Below the pieces are notes generated by a model. That model was not told the DNA's origin, searched no databases, and was given only the letters and a program-made list of their open reading frames with translations. Source: Chersky-840 sp035532735 (GTDB lineage: Bacteria > Actinomycetota > Acidimicrobiia > Acidimicrobiales > UBA8190). Taken from it: a stretch of 64,000 bases of DNA. The stretch lies in assembly GCA_035532735.1 (NCBI GenBank), contig DATKQM010000057.1:33944-97943 (forward strand), written 5' to 3'. The translations under genes were made by a program, and so were the position numbers. This document shows positions 1-9,147 of this stretch, one piece after another. How positions within the stretch are numbered: position 1 is the stretch's first letter; each line of letters starts with the position of its first letter.

Positions 1-2
1 GC

Positions 3-668
3 GACGAGATGGACACCTTCGCCCTCCAGTCACACCGACGCGCCGCGCTGGCTCAAGACGAAGGCCGATTCGCCAACGAGCTCGTCCTCCTCCGCTCACC
101 GGGCCCCGACGGCGACACCACCATCGAGGCCGACGAAGGTGTCCGTCGTGACACGACCATCGAGAAGCTCGGCAACCTGGCTCCCGCCTTCAGTGAGACC
201 GGCTCGGTCACGGCGGGGACGTCGTCGCAGATCTCGGACGGGGCGGCTGCTGTCCTCGTGATGAGCGAGGAGCGCGCCGAGTCCTTGGGACTCCGGCCTC
301 GCGCCCGGTTCCACACCTTCGCGGTGGCAGCCAACGATCCCGTGATCATGCTGACCGCACCCATCCCCGCCACCCGGCTCGTCCTCGAGAAGGCCAAATT
401 GCGCCTCGAGGACATGGACGTCGTCGAGATCAACGAGGCTTTCGCCTCGGTCGTCTTGGCCTGGGAGCGCGAGCTCCATCCCGACATGACCCGGGTGAAC
501 CCCAACGGGGGTGCCATCGCCATCGGCCATCCCACAGGGTGCTCGGGGGCCCGTCTCATGTCGACCATGCTCAACGAGCTCGAGCGGACCGGGGGCCGCT
601 ACGGCCTCCAGACGATGTGCGAGGGCGGCGGCCAGGCCAACGCCACGATCATCGAGCGCCTGGGGTAG
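3..668 (+). CDS. Thiolase (acetyl-CoA acetyltransferase family), C-terminal part, FadA6-like
   Basis: The reading frame is already open at the left edge, so the N-terminal half with the nucleophilic cysteine lies outside the window. What remains is the C-terminal thiolase domain. It shows the NEAFA motif, the GHPTGCSGAR segment (family form GHPxGxSGxR, with the catalytic His) and the CEGGGQANAT segment that carries the second catalytic cysteine. The family cleaves 3-ketoacyl-CoA with CoA. The stretches GVRRDTTIEKL, SSQISDGAAA and YGLQTMCEGGG resemble mycobacterial FadA6, a thiolase of cholesterol ring breakdown. That fits the ipd operon about 5 kb downstream, although unrelated genes lie between. 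FadA6 identity is an inference from remembered sequence; thiolase is firm. Confidence 0.9.
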   Translation, partial: DEMDTFALQSHRRAALAQDEGRFANELVLLRSPGPDGDTTIEADEGVRRDTTIEKLGNLAPAFSETGSVTAGTSSQISDGAAAVLVMSEERAESLGLRPRARFHTFAVAANDPVIMLTAPIPATRLVLEKAKLRLEDMDVVEINEAFASVVLAWERELHPDMTRVNPNGGAIAIGHPTGCSGARLMSTMLNELERTGGRYGLQTMCEGGGQANATIIERLG

Positions 669-801
669 CCCGCCGGGCAGGGTCTTTCGGCCCTAATCCC
701 TCCAGGTCCGGCTGAGCGAAGACGACATCAAGGGCGAGCACTGTCACCATCGACAGGACGCTCATGTCGGATCGCCATCGGTCCGGGCCGGGAATGAAAT
801 C

Positions 802-2934
802 GTGAATCAGGAGGCGTTCGGGTCCGATCACCCGGAGCGCACGTGGAGCCTCCGACGCGAATGGTCGCGTGCCTTCACCGTCATGCTGGTGCTCTTGCTG
901 TTGGCCGCGTCGGCATCGATCGTAGGCGTCTGGAGACTGGTCGACGGCGTGCGCGGCACGGCGAGCCGACTCGATCGCGAATCGGTGGCGTCGTCAGCGC
1001 TGAGCACCAACGTCGTCGCCCACGAGGAGGTCGCCCACAAGATCCTGAGCGACGAGACCGTGGACCGATCGGCCTTTCTCAGACAGCAACAAGCGATCTC
1101 GACCCAGTTCGAAGCCGCAGAGAGACTATTCCCGACCACCAACGGCATGAGAGCCTCCGTGATCGCCGCGCACCGATCGTGGCAGAAGGGACTCAGCACC
1201 TTCGGCTTGTGGGGACCCGCCGTCTTGGCCTTGCACGGAAACCATGCCGCGGACAACCTCATCTACGGCGCGTCCAGCGACGCCTCCGATGGGCTCCTGA
1301 CAGGACTCGAGGCTCCATCGCTCGCCGCCATGAACAACGGGCTTTCCCGAGGGGTCGACCTCGAACGCATTCTCATCTCGGTCCTGGCGGGCCTGTTCGT
1401 GCTGGCATCGACAATGACGGTGTACTTCCGTCGGCGCATGGTCAAGGACCTGGTCCGTCCCGTCGCCACCATGCATCAGGGAGTCGCGCGGCTCCAAGCC
1501 GGTGACTACGACCACCGCATCGCCGTCGCCCGACGCGACGAGCTCGGTGAGCTGGCCACGGCGTTCAACGACATGGCCGGCGCCTTGCACGAGAGCCATC
1601 GGGCCCTGACCCGCCGGGCCAGCCATGACTCGCTCACCGGGCTCCCCAACCGAGATTCGTTGACCCAACGACTCGCCGCGTCGTTCAGCTCGGGTAGCGA
1701 TCGCCGGGCCTCACACGAAGGCGTGCTCTTCGTGGACATCGACGACTTCAAAGACGTCAACGATTCGCTGGGCCACGACCAAGGCGACGCCCTGCTCGTC
1801 CAATTGAGTGCCCGCCTCAACGACTGCGTCCGACCCCAGGACCTCGTGGCTCGTCTCGGCGGCGACGAATTCGCCGTCGTGGTCATCGAGGACGAGGGGG
1901 AGACGACCGCCGTCGGTGTGGCCGAACGGATCCTGGATTCCCTGCGCCAACCCTTCCTGGTCAACGGAGCCCGTCTCCTCGTCTCGGTCAGCATCGGCGT
2001 GGCCCAACGCAACCCCGGGACGCTGGACGCCGCCGAGCTGCTCCGCCACGCCGACTTCGCCATGTACATGGCCAAGGGAGCAGGGAAGAGTCGCTATCAA
2101 CTATTCGACGCCAAGATGCACGACAACATGCTCGACCGCTCCGCGCTCAAGGCCGATCTCGCCCGAGCCGTCCCGTCGGGTCAACTTCGCCTCGAGTACC
2201 AACCCATCATCGACCTCTTTACCAGGGACATCCTCGGGGTGGAGGCATTGGTGCGTTGGCGGCACCCCACCCTCGGCCTTCTCTTTCCCGTTGACTTCAT
2301 CACCCTCGCCGAGGAGACCGGCGACATCGACGCCATCGGCAACTGGGTGCTCGAAGCAGCAACTCGACAGGTCGGCTTCTGGCGCCGAACGGTGGACCAC
2401 TGTGGCCGCCTGTGGGTGGCGGTGAACCTCTCGCCCATCCAGCTCAAGAGCGACCAGAATCTGATGGCCATCCGGAACCTGCTGACGAACTGCGCCGTGC
2501 CCGCCGACAACGTCGTGCTCGAGGTCACCGAGACCTCCATCGTCGCCGACGGCGACGGAGGCGTGGCGTCGCTGGAGTCGCTCAAGCGCCTCGGTGTCCG
2601 CATCGCCATCGACGACTTCGGGACCGGGTTCTCCTCGCTGAGCACGCTGGCCAAGCTGCCCGTCGACATCTTGAAGATCGACCGGTCCTTCGTCTCGGGC
2701 CACGCCGCGGGTCCCACCCTCGCCCACATGCTCGAGGGCATTCTCGGGCTCGCCGACAGGCTCTCGCTGGCTGTGATCGCGGAAGGCATCGAGGAGCCCG
2801 ACCAACTGGACCTTCTGGTCACCTTGGGCTGTTCCATGGGACAGGGATACCTCCTGTCCCGACCGATGCCCGCGCCGGCGCTCGAGGTGTTGCTGGGATC
2901 AGGGGCCCTACTGCATGTCCCTGAGCCCGCCTGA
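802..2934 (+). CDS. Membrane GGDEF-EAL cyclic-di-GMP signalling protein with HAMP domain
   Basis: A 710-residue protein with a GTG start. Membrane segments at about residues 25-44 and 190-208 enclose an extracytoplasmic sensor region of about 145 residues. A HAMP linker follows (about 209-262), then a diguanylate cyclase domain and an EAL phosphodiesterase domain. The cyclase motif GGDEF is intact at 353-357. The product-inhibition site RPQD lies exactly five residues before it (344-347). The EAL motif is at 481-483, and EVTET and DDFGTGFSSL downstream are also kept. Both c-di-GMP synthesis and hydrolysis therefore look possible, though often only one activity dominates. It appears to be monocistronic, and a stem-loop follows the stop. 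Confidence 0.93.
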   Translation: MNQEAFGSDHPERTWSLRREWSRAFTVMLVLLLLAASASIVGVWRLVDGVRGTASRLDRESVASSALSTNVVAHEEVAHKILSDETVDRSAFLRQQQAISTQFEAAERLFPTTNGMRASVIAAHRSWQKGLSTFGLWGPAVLALHGNHAADNLIYGASSDASDGLLTGLEAPSLAAMNNGLSRGVDLERILISVLAGLFVLASTMTVYFRRRMVKDLVRPVATMHQGVARLQAGDYDHRIAVARRDELGELATAFNDMAGALHESHRALTRRASHDSLTGLPNRDSLTQRLAASFSSGSDRRASHEGVLFVDIDDFKDVNDSLGHDQGDALLVQLSARLNDCVRPQDLVARLGGDEFAVVVIEDEGETTAVGVAERILDSLRQPFLVNGARLLVSVSIGVAQRNPGTLDAAELLRHADFAMYMAKGAGKSRYQLFDAKMHDNMLDRSALKADLARAVPSGQLRLEYQPIIDLFTRDILGVEALVRWRHPTLGLLFPVDFITLAEETGDIDAIGNWVLEAATRQVGFWRRTVDHCGRLWVAVNLSPIQLKSDQNLMAIRNLLTNCAVPADNVVLEVTETSIVADGDGGVASLESLKRLGVRIAIDDFGTGFSSLSTLAKLPVDILKIDRSFVSGHAAGPTLAHMLEGILGLADRLSLAVIAEGIEEPDQLDLLVTLGCSMGQGYLLSRPMPAPALEVLLGSGALLHVPEPA

Positions 2935-2937
2935 GCC

Positions 2938-2967
2938 CTCGACCAATCATGAGGGTCGGTGGTCGAG
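2938..2967. terminator. Stem-loop between convergent genes
   Basis: A perfect 8-bp inverted repeat, CTCGACCA at 2938-2945 and TGGTCGAG at 2960-2967, has a 14-nt loop. It fills the gap between two convergent stop codons (2934 and 2971). There is no T-run, so a bidirectional transcript end is an inference. Confidence 0.45.
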
Positions 2968-2970
2968 ACC

Positions 2971-3984
2971 TCAGTCCGGAACGAGGACCGCTCGGGCCCT
3001 GACCTCTCCCCGCTTGAGAGCGCCCAGGGCCTCGACGGCGTCGTCGAGGGCATAGGTCTCGCAGTGGGCTCTCACCTTGCCCGCCGCCGCCAGGGCCAGG
3101 ACGTCGCGCATCTGCTGGCGCGACCCGATGACCGAACCCACCAATCGTTTCTCGTCCGCGAAGGCGAGCTCGCCGACCTGGGCGTGGACTCCGAGCACGA
3201 CGGTGCCGCCGGGTTTGACGGCTTCGATGGCCTGGCGCAGCACCGCGTCCGACGGCGCGAACACCACCGCCGCGTCGACACCACCGAGAGCGGCGAAGAC
3301 CGAGGCGGGATCACCACCGTTGGCGTCGACGGGATGGGCTCCGAGCTCGTCGGCGAGCTGCAGATGCTCGGGGGCACGCGCCACGGCATAGACATCCGCT
3401 CCGGCCAGGGCCGCGAACTGGATGACCATGTGCCCGACACCGCCGACGCCGAAGACCGCCAGGGTGGAACCGAGATGGGGAGCCGCCTTGGTGACGGCGT
3501 TGTAGCCGGTGATGCCGGGACAGAACAGCGGTGCCGCTTCGACGTCGTCGATCGAGTCGGGCACGAGATGGGCATGGGCCGCAGTGGCCAACATGTACTC
3601 GGCGTAGCCGCCGTGCACGGTCTCACCCGTGATCTGCTTGGTGGCACACAGCTGGTCGCGCCCGGTCAGGCAGTACGCGCAATGCCCGCAGGTGGACCAC
3701 AACGGTTGGACCCCGACACGGTCACCGCGGGCAATCCAGTCGACCTCGCTCCCGACTTCCACGACCCGACCGATGACCTCGTGACCGGGAATGATGGGCG
3801 TGAAGGCAGGAACGCCGTAGCGCACCCAATCGCCCTCGATCATGTGGAGGTTCGACCGGCACACCCCACACGCCACCACCCTGATCACGATCTGTCCCGG
3901 TCCGGGGTGGGGATCGGGAAGCTCCCCACGGTGCACGACGCCGCTCTCGAGAGGCCCGGGGGTATCGAGGATCATGGCGTGCAC
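2971..3984 (-). CDS. Zinc-dependent alcohol dehydrogenase (medium-chain dehydrogenase family)
   Basis: A 337-residue, full-length MDR-type dehydrogenase. The structural-zinc cysteines C99, C102, C105 and C113 have canonical spacing (CGHCAYC then C). Catalytic-zinc candidates lie in CGVC (39-42) and GHE (67-69). The Rossmann motif GVGGVGH falls in the second half. The family oxidises alcohols or reduces aldehydes with NAD(P); the substrate cannot be read from the sequence. The series CGVCRSNLH differs from the common CGVCHTDLH form, as in the AdhA-like branch of actinobacteria. It is convergent with the GGDEF-EAL gene and seems to stand alone. Confidence 0.9.
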   Translation of the reverse strand: MHAMILDTPGPLESGVVHRGELPDPHPGPGQIVIRVVACGVCRSNLHMIEGDWVRYGVPAFTPIIPGHEVIGRVVEVGSEVDWIARGDRVGVQPLWSTCGHCAYCLTGRDQLCATKQITGETVHGGYAEYMLATAAHAHLVPDSIDDVEAAPLFCPGITGYNAVTKAAPHLGSTLAVFGVGGVGHMVIQFAALAGADVYAVARAPEHLQLADELGAHPVDANGGDPASVFAALGGVDAAVVFAPSDAVLRQAIEAVKPGGTVVLGVHAQVGELAFADEKRLVGSVIGSRQQMRDVLALAAAGKVRAHCETYALDDAVEALGALKRGEVRARAVLVPD

Positions 3985-4072
3985 GACGACTCCTCTCGTT
4001 GGTCTGCCTGTCGAGGCCGACGCGCTCGAAGGTAGCGCGGCCCGGCGCCGCAGGGCCCGACGTCACAAGACG

Positions 4073-4468
4073 ATGGCGGACTTGTACCCTCGTTCTGTGA
4101 GGCTTTGGCGTTGTGTGGCGACGGCGGTCGGTGCCGCCCTTCTCCTCCTGGTGGCCTGCGCCCCGTTGGCGGGTGCGGCCGCGCCCGCCCCGAAGGTTGC
4201 CGCCCACAGCACCCTCAGCGGGCATCGCTCGCCGGCTCCCGCACCAAGTCCCTGTCTCCAGAACGCCGCGCAGTGCTCCAACGCGGGCTCGCTGGTGACG
4301 ACGGGTGCCACGCTCGGTTCCGCTCTGATCCTGCTCGGTGGACCGGTGATCATGCCGGCCGCGCTGTTGCGCCGTCTCCGCCGTTGGCGTGGGGCGTACG
4401 GGTTCCTCCCCTCCGGACGGTCGGCGCTGATCATGCGCCCTCCTCGCTCTCTCCCGGCATTCGCCTGA
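4073..4468 (+). CDS. Small exported/membrane protein of unknown function
   Basis: About 131 residues from the ATG at 4073. The open frame continues further upstream, but this start gives a proper signal sequence: RSVRLWRCVATAVGAALLLL, then a small-residue region ending AGAAAPAP. A second hydrophobic stretch follows (GATLGSALILLGGPVIMPAALL), then an Arg-rich tail. Two cysteines sit between these segments. It lies about 220 bp before the DUF929-type gene on the same strand and may be co-transcribed with it. I do not recognise the family. Confidence 0.5.
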   Translation: MADLYPRSVRLWRCVATAVGAALLLLVACAPLAGAAAPAPKVAAHSTLSGHRSPAPAPSPCLQNAAQCSNAGSLVTTGATLGSALILLGGPVIMPAALLRRLRRWRGAYGFLPSGRSALIMRPPRSLPAFA

Positions 4469-4686
4469 GTCTCTGACCCCCGGCGGCATTGCCGCATTTG
4501 GCATTGCCGCTGTTGGCACACGAGACAGCGCCTCACGGGCGTTTCGTCGCGGGCACTCCACCTCTCCACCCATGGTGGGTCCTGGGTCCCCGACCACCCG
4601 TGCGGACTTCGGTCAGACCAACCGACCAGCCCGATCTTTCGGCCTGTGCGCCTCGTGGCGCGCCCGCCACGCCGAGGAGAAACGAC

Positions 4687-5655
4687 ATGACCAATCGCAA
4701 CGCCACCGCCCATCGTGGCGCGAGCTCCAAGCCGTCACCACGAAGCACGCCGCACCTTCCGAACCTTCCGAACCGTCCGAACCGTCCCAACCAGCCGCAT
4801 CGTCCCGAAGCTCCACAGCGCTCGAGGTGGTGGAGGTGGTGGACAGCGGCTCCCATCGCCGTCGTGATCATCGTCGTGGTGGCCCTCGTCGCCATCGCGG
4901 CGGGATCGGGCCCGTCGCCGAAAGTCTCCAAGCTCAGCGCCGGGACGCAGTCGCACTCCGCCACCGGCGTGGCCCTGGGTACCGGGGCGGTCCCGGCCAC
5001 GGCGTCGGTGGAGGCCTCCGTGACGTCGGTGAGCGAGGCGACGCTGCGAGCCGTCGGATCACCCGCCGGATTGGTGGGCCCCACCAAGATCGCAGGCCGA
5101 CAGGCACCACTCGTCGGTGTCGACGGCAAGCCCGAGGTCTTGTACGTGGGCGCGGAGTACTGCCCGTACTGCGCCGCAGAGCGGTGGGCCATGGCCGTGG
5201 CGTTGTCACGGTTCGGTGCCTTCGCCGGGCTCGAGACCACGCGCTCGTCATCGGGTGACATCGACCCCGACACGCCCACGTTGTCGTTCTACGGCTCGAC
5301 CTACACGAGCCCGGTCCTGGACTTCGTGGCGGTGGAGCTGTCGACGAACCAGGTCGTCGACGGTCAGTACCCGACGCTGCAGCGGCTCACGCCGCCCCAG
5401 GAGTCGTTGCTCAGCACCTACGACCGGTCCCCCTACACGTCGCAGCCCGGTGCCATCCCCTTCATCGACATCGACAACCGGTTCGTGATGATCGGCGCCA
5501 GCTACGACCCCGCCGTGCTCCGGGGCGCGTCCTACGGGCAGATCGCGGCGGCGCTGTCGCGACCGTCCTCGGCCATAGCCCAGGCTGTCGACGGGACCGC
5601 CAATCTCCTCGTCACCGCCATCTCCAATGCCACGGGTCTGCGACCGAACCCGTGA
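4687..5655 (+). CDS. DUF929-type membrane-anchored thioredoxin-fold protein
   Basis: The ATG at 4687 follows a good ribosome binding site (GAGGAGAAA) and gives 322 residues; the longer open frame upstream lacks such a site. The N-terminus is Pro/Asn/Arg-rich (PN-R/L repeats encoded by a 9-bp tandem repeat near 4759-4800), followed by a membrane segment at about 53-73. The outer domain contains a redox-like C159-P-Y-C162 motif in VGAEYCPYCAAERW. It also has the FYGSTYTSPVLDFVAVE and IPFIDIDNRFVMIGASY segments that I associate with the DUF929 family. A thiol-disulfide role outside the membrane is plausible but inferred. Confidence 0.75.
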   Translation: MTNRNATAHRGASSKPSPRSTPHLPNLPNRPNRPNQPHRPEAPQRSRWWRWWTAAPIAVVIIVVVALVAIAAGSGPSPKVSKLSAGTQSHSATGVALGTGAVPATASVEASVTSVSEATLRAVGSPAGLVGPTKIAGRQAPLVGVDGKPEVLYVGAEYCPYCAAERWAMAVALSRFGAFAGLETTRSSSGDIDPDTPTLSFYGSTYTSPVLDFVAVELSTNQVVDGQYPTLQRLTPPQESLLSTYDRSPYTSQPGAIPFIDIDNRFVMIGASYDPAVLRGASYGQIAAALSRPSSAIAQAVDGTANLLVTAISNATGLRPNP

Positions 5656-5685
5656 GGGCGGCGGCGGCGAGCGCTGGGCACGACG

Positions 5686-6759
5686 TCACCGACCCCCGAG
5701 TCGCTCCAAGGTGGCGTTGGCCTCGGTCACGATGGCGCCGATGAGCTCGGCCACGGTGGGGAGCTCCTCGATGAGGCCGACGACCTGCCCGGTGGGCAGC
5801 ACACCCACGTCGGTTCTACCCTCGACGAGGGCCGCCTTGGTCATCATGGGCGCGTTGGCGGCCATGACCACCTGCGCCCATGACAGCTCGTTGCCCTCCT
5901 TCATGGCGCGCCCCTCGGACAACAGGGCGCGCCACGAGGTGTGGGTCTGGCGACGGAAGGCCAAGGCGTTGCGCAGGGCGCGAGGCAACGCGCCGACGCG
6001 GCCCGCGCCCTCGAGGTGGTCGACCACGTCGGTGCGGATGACGCGTTGCGGCGCCCCGTCGACCCGGGTGGTGACGACGGTGCCGGTGACGGCGGTGCCG
6101 AGGTAGATCTTCTTCACCTCGTCGGGAACGGTGCTTTCGCGGGTGAGAAGAAATCGCGTCCCCATGGCGATGCCCGCCGCCCCGTAGGCGAGAGCGGCCA
6201 CGAGACCCCGGCCGCTGGAGAATCCCCCCGCCCCGATCACCGCCACACGGTCGCCGACGGCCTCACAGACCTGGGGCAGCAGCAGCGACGTCGGGACCTG
6301 GCCCGTGTGGCCACCGCCTTCCGCGCCCTGGGCGATGACACCGTGCACACCCCACTCCGCCACCTTCTCGGCGTGACGACGGGCTCCGACGGTGGGGAGC
6401 ACGACTACGCCCGCGTCGCGCAGGCTGGCCACCATGTCGGGCCGCGGTGCCTGGGCGAAGCTCGCCACCTTCACCCCCGCTGCCACGAGGAGTGCGATCC
6501 GCTCGGCGGAATCGGGCGCGTCGGTGCGGAGGTTGACCCCGAACGGCGCGGTGGTGCGCGCCTTCACCTCGGCCACCGCGGCCCGCAGCTCGTCGACCGT
6601 CATCGTCGCCGAGGCCAGGATCCCGAGGCCACCGGCATTGGCGGTGGCGGCCACCAGTCGAGGGCCCGCCACCCACCCCATACCCGTCTGCACGATGGGA
6701 TAGCGCACGCCCACCAGATCACAGAGGCGGGTGCGCAGCGCGGGGTGAGGGTCGGGCAA
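5686..6759 (-). CDS. ipdC: Nitronate monooxygenase-family flavoenzyme, IpdC-like (cholesterol C/D-ring degradation)
   Basis: About 357 residues from a TTG at 6759. No ATG lies close downstream of the ipdB stop, and a start inside the segment DLVGV would lose conserved N-terminal sequence. The opening RYPIVQTGMGWVAG, the segment ANAGGLGILASATMT, GGEGGGHTG (here AEGGGHTG) and GAAGIAMGTRFLLT are flavin-binding features of the 2-nitropropane dioxygenase fold. They closely follow my memory of mycobacterial IpdC (Rv3553). IpdC acts on CoA thioesters derived from the C and D rings of cholesterol. It is the last gene of echA20-ipdA-ipdB-ipdC, with a 14-bp gap after ipdB. Confidence 0.88.
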   Translation of the reverse strand: MPDPHPALRTRLCDLVGVRYPIVQTGMGWVAGPRLVAATANAGGLGILASATMTVDELRAAVAEVKARTTAPFGVNLRTDAPDSAERIALLVAAGVKVASFAQAPRPDMVASLRDAGVVVLPTVGARRHAEKVAEWGVHGVIAQGAEGGGHTGQVPTSLLLPQVCEAVGDRVAVIGAGGFSSGRGLVAALAYGAAGIAMGTRFLLTRESTVPDEVKKIYLGTAVTGTVVTTRVDGAPQRVIRTDVVDHLEGAGRVGALPRALRNALAFRRQTHTSWRALLSEGRAMKEGNELSWAQVVMAANAPMMTKAALVEGRTDVGVLPTGQVVGLIEELPTVAELIGAIVTEANATLERLGGR

Positions 6760-6773
6760 CCCGGCGTCGGGCG

Positions 6774-7541
6774 TCAGGAGGGGATCTCCTTGTCCCGGAG
6801 CCGCGTGGGGTCGAGGATCTCGCGAATCAATTCGAGCTCGTCCGCGCTGGGCAACGGCGTGATGGGAACGGGGTCGGGAACCGCGAGCTCGAACCCGGTG
6901 GCATCGGCGACCTCGTCGATGGTCACGCCCGGATGCACGGAGCGGACCCGCATGGCGTGATCGGGGGTCTCGAAGTCGAAGGCACCGAGATTCGACACCA
7001 CCAGCCGGACGTCGTGAAAGCGCGTGGCCGCCGGCCCCGCCGCCGCGGCCCGGTCGTAGCCGACGCCGCACACCATGTCGACGTGCTCGACGAAGCTGCG
7101 CGCCGTGTGGGCGGGGATCCAGTAGCTCGTGGTGTGGTTGAGGCTGTTGCCCGGCGCGCCCCGCACGCCGATCAGCTGGGCCTTGGGTCGGGCCCAGTCG
7201 CCGATGGCGCTCAGGTTCTGGTTGCCGAAGCGGTCCACCTGCGACGCCATCATCATGATGTGGCGCCGCCCCGACCACACCACGTCGAACACCCGGCGGT
7301 AGGGCATCCAGGCTTCGAGGACGAGCTCGTCGCGCTGCGACGACACCGACGGCGTGTTGGCCATCAGCGCCGCTTCTCCGTCGGTCAGGACGAGGTCGGG
7401 CGCGAAGGTGAGCCGGGCCAGCCGTGCCCCGATCTGCGGGACGGTCCCGAAGGGGCTCGCCATCACCTCGCCGTCGCCGCGCCACGCCTGGGCACACGCC
7501 ACCACACACACCTCGGCCCGGGTCACCTCGAGGTCGGTCAT
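6774..7541 (-). CDS. ipdB: CoA-transferase-family hydrolase, beta subunit IpdB
   Basis: 255 residues starting MTDLEVTRAEVCVVACAQ. The ATG overlaps the ipdA stop as ATGA, so the two subunits are translationally coupled. The protein has the CoA-transferase beta fold with LARLTFAPDLVLTDGEA, GRRHIMMMASQVDRFGNQN, RGAPGN and HPGVTIDEV. These match the IpdB type (Rv3552), in which IpdA and IpdB form a heteromeric ring-opening CoA hydrolase rather than a true transferase. The end DPTRLRDKEIPS is also typical. Heteromer partner: ipdA, immediately upstream. Confidence 0.9.
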   Translation of the reverse strand: MTDLEVTRAEVCVVACAQAWRGDGEVMASPFGTVPQIGARLARLTFAPDLVLTDGEAALMANTPSVSSQRDELVLEAWMPYRRVFDVVWSGRRHIMMMASQVDRFGNQNLSAIGDWARPKAQLIGVRGAPGNSLNHTTSYWIPAHTARSFVEHVDMVCGVGYDRAAAAGPAATRFHDVRLVVSNLGAFDFETPDHAMRVRSVHPGVTIDEVADATGFELAVPDPVPITPLPSADELELIREILDPTRLRDKEIPS

Positions 7542-8392
7542 CACGAGGCCTCGCGCACCGCGGCGTGGTACCCGGCTTCGTCGACCTGGAGATACCGGGC
7601 GTCGAAGGCCGCCCAGGCATCGGGATCGGCGGCCGCCGACGCGTAGGCCTTCTGAAACGCCTCGTCCCGGTCGTAGTCCGGAGGACACGATGTGAAGTGC
7701 GCGCCTCCGGGCACCTCGGCCACGGCGTCGGTCATAAGCCTGTTGATGGTCACGGTCTGGATGGGGCCTTCGTCGATGAGCCGGCCGGGCTCGACGACTT
7801 TCTCGGCGGTGACGAAGCGGCGGGTGGCCGCCCCGAGGAAGAGCTCGTCGAAGAACGGGTCGGGGCCGAGCATCTGGCCATTGCCATGGGTGTCGGCCCG
7901 GTTCACGTGCACGAAGGCGGCGTCGAGGGTCAACGCCGGCATGGCCACCAGCTCCTCGCCGTCGTCATAGGGCGAGCGCACGGTCCGCAGGGACGGGTTG
8001 ACCCGCAGGACGTCGGATCCGAGCCCGGCGCGCGTGGGCAGGAAGGGCAGGCGTTGCGACGCTGCCAACAGACCCAGGTAGAACATGCCTTCGTCGATCT
8101 CCATGGCTTCGATGGCCCCGGCCTGGCGGGCCTTTCGGAAATGGGGGTCGAGGGCGATGGAGTCGAGGGTCACGAAGGCGTAGACGGCCTTGCGGACCCG
8201 TCCCGCCGCGCACAGCACACCCACGTCGGGGCCCCCGTAGGACACCACGGTGAGGTCGCGCACCCCGGCCCGCAAGATCGACCGCACCACCGCCATGGGC
8301 TTGCGACGCGACCCCCATCCCCCGAAGCCGATGGTCATGCCGTCTCGCAGGTCGCCGACCATGTCCTCGACCGTGGACCGCTTGTCGCTCAT
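7541..8392 (-). CDS. ipdA: CoA-transferase-family hydrolase, alpha subunit IpdA
   Basis: 283 residues. The start MSDKRSTVEDMVGDLRDGM, with GFGGWGSRRKPMAVVR, the segment AIEAMEIDEGM (about 93-103) and GGAHFTSCPPDYDRDE, follow the IpdA pattern (Rv3551). With IpdB it is expected to open the last steroid ring by hydrolysing a beta-diketone-type CoA thioester. The acidic residue in IDEGM is the likely catalytic glutamate by family analogy (inference). The ATG overlaps the echA20 stop as ATGA, and its own stop overlaps the ipdB start, so the three genes form one coupled unit. Confidence 0.92.
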   Translation of the reverse strand: MSDKRSTVEDMVGDLRDGMTIGFGGWGSRRKPMAVVRSILRAGVRDLTVVSYGGPDVGVLCAAGRVRKAVYAFVTLDSIALDPHFRKARQAGAIEAMEIDEGMFYLGLLAASQRLPFLPTRAGLGSDVLRVNPSLRTVRSPYDDGEELVAMPALTLDAAFVHVNRADTHGNGQMLGPDPFFDELFLGAATRRFVTAEKVVEPGRLIDEGPIQTVTINRLMTDAVAEVPGGAHFTSCPPDYDRDEAFQKAYASAAADPDAWAAFDARYLQVDEAGYHAAVREAS

Positions 8393-9147
8393 GTAGTGGT
8401 GTCCGCGTCGCGCTTCTCGACGAAGGCCTGACGCTGCTCGTCGGCGACGCCCGAGACGTGCAGCTCATAGGTGAAGCCCTGCTCGAAGCGGTAGCTCCGC
8501 TTCACGTCGACGGGGTCGATGCCGTTGAGCGACTCCTTGGCGCGGCGGATGATGGTGGGGCTCTTCGAGGCGATGGACTCCGCCACCTCGTAGGCGGTGT
8601 CGACCAATAGGTCCTTGGGCACCACCCGCAGCACCGATCCGTAGTGGTGGAGCTCGGCCGCGGTGGCGGGCTGGGCCGTGTAGACCATCGACCGCATCCG
8701 GTGTTGAGGGACGAGCCGGGCCAGATGGGTGGCGGCACCGAGCGCGCCCCGGTCCACCTCGGGTAGCCCGAAGGTGGCGTCCTCGGAAGCCACCACGATG
8801 TCGGCGTTCCCGGCGATGCCGATGCCTCCCCCGAGACAAAATCCCTGCACGGCGACGATGACCGGGACCTCGCAGTCATAGACCGCGGCAAAGGCGGCCG
8901 CACAACCCCGGTTCACCCCCACGAGGGCCTCGTCCCCCTTGGCCTGGATCTCCTTGATGTCCACACCCGCACAAAACCCTCGCCCCTCGGCGCGGACCAC
9001 GACCACCCGGACCGACGGGATGGACCCCGCCGCCAAGACGGCGTCGGCGAACGCGAACCACGAGGCCACGTCGAGCGCGTTCACGGGTGGGACATTGATG
9101 ACCACCTCGGCGGTGCCCGCTGCGCGCTCGTGTGTCTCGATACCCAT
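8389..9147 (-). CDS. echA20: Enoyl-CoA hydratase/isomerase (crotonase) family protein EchA20
   Basis: 252 residues from the ATG at 9147 (MGIETHERAAG). A longer open frame upstream is not supported because it reads into the promoter region. Crotonase oxyanion-hole segments are present: RAEGRGFCAGVDIKE and GFCLGGGIGIAGNADI. The series FGLPEVDRGALGAATHLARLVPQH matches EchA20 (Rv3550), a ring-opening hydrolase of the cholesterol pathway that acts before IpdAB. It is the first gene of the operon, with about 118 bp of upstream sequence. I saw no KstR2-like CAAG-NN-CTTG palindrome there. Confidence 0.9.
   Translation of the reverse strand: MGIETHERAAGTAEVVINVPPVNALDVASWFAFADAVLAAGSIPSVRVVVVRAEGRGFCAGVDIKEIQAKGDEALVGVNRGCAAAFAAVYDCEVPVIVAVQGFCLGGGIGIAGNADIVVASEDATFGLPEVDRGALGAATHLARLVPQHRMRSMVYTAQPATAAELHHYGSVLRVVPKDLLVDTAYEVAESIASKSPTIIRRAKESLNGIDPVDVKRSYRFEQGFTYELHVSGVADEQRQAFVEKRDADTTT

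Noticed and set aside
6760..7620. N-terminal extension of the ipdC frame through the ipdB region
   Set aside because: The sequence is a shadow of ipdB in another frame; IpdC homology starts only near 6740.
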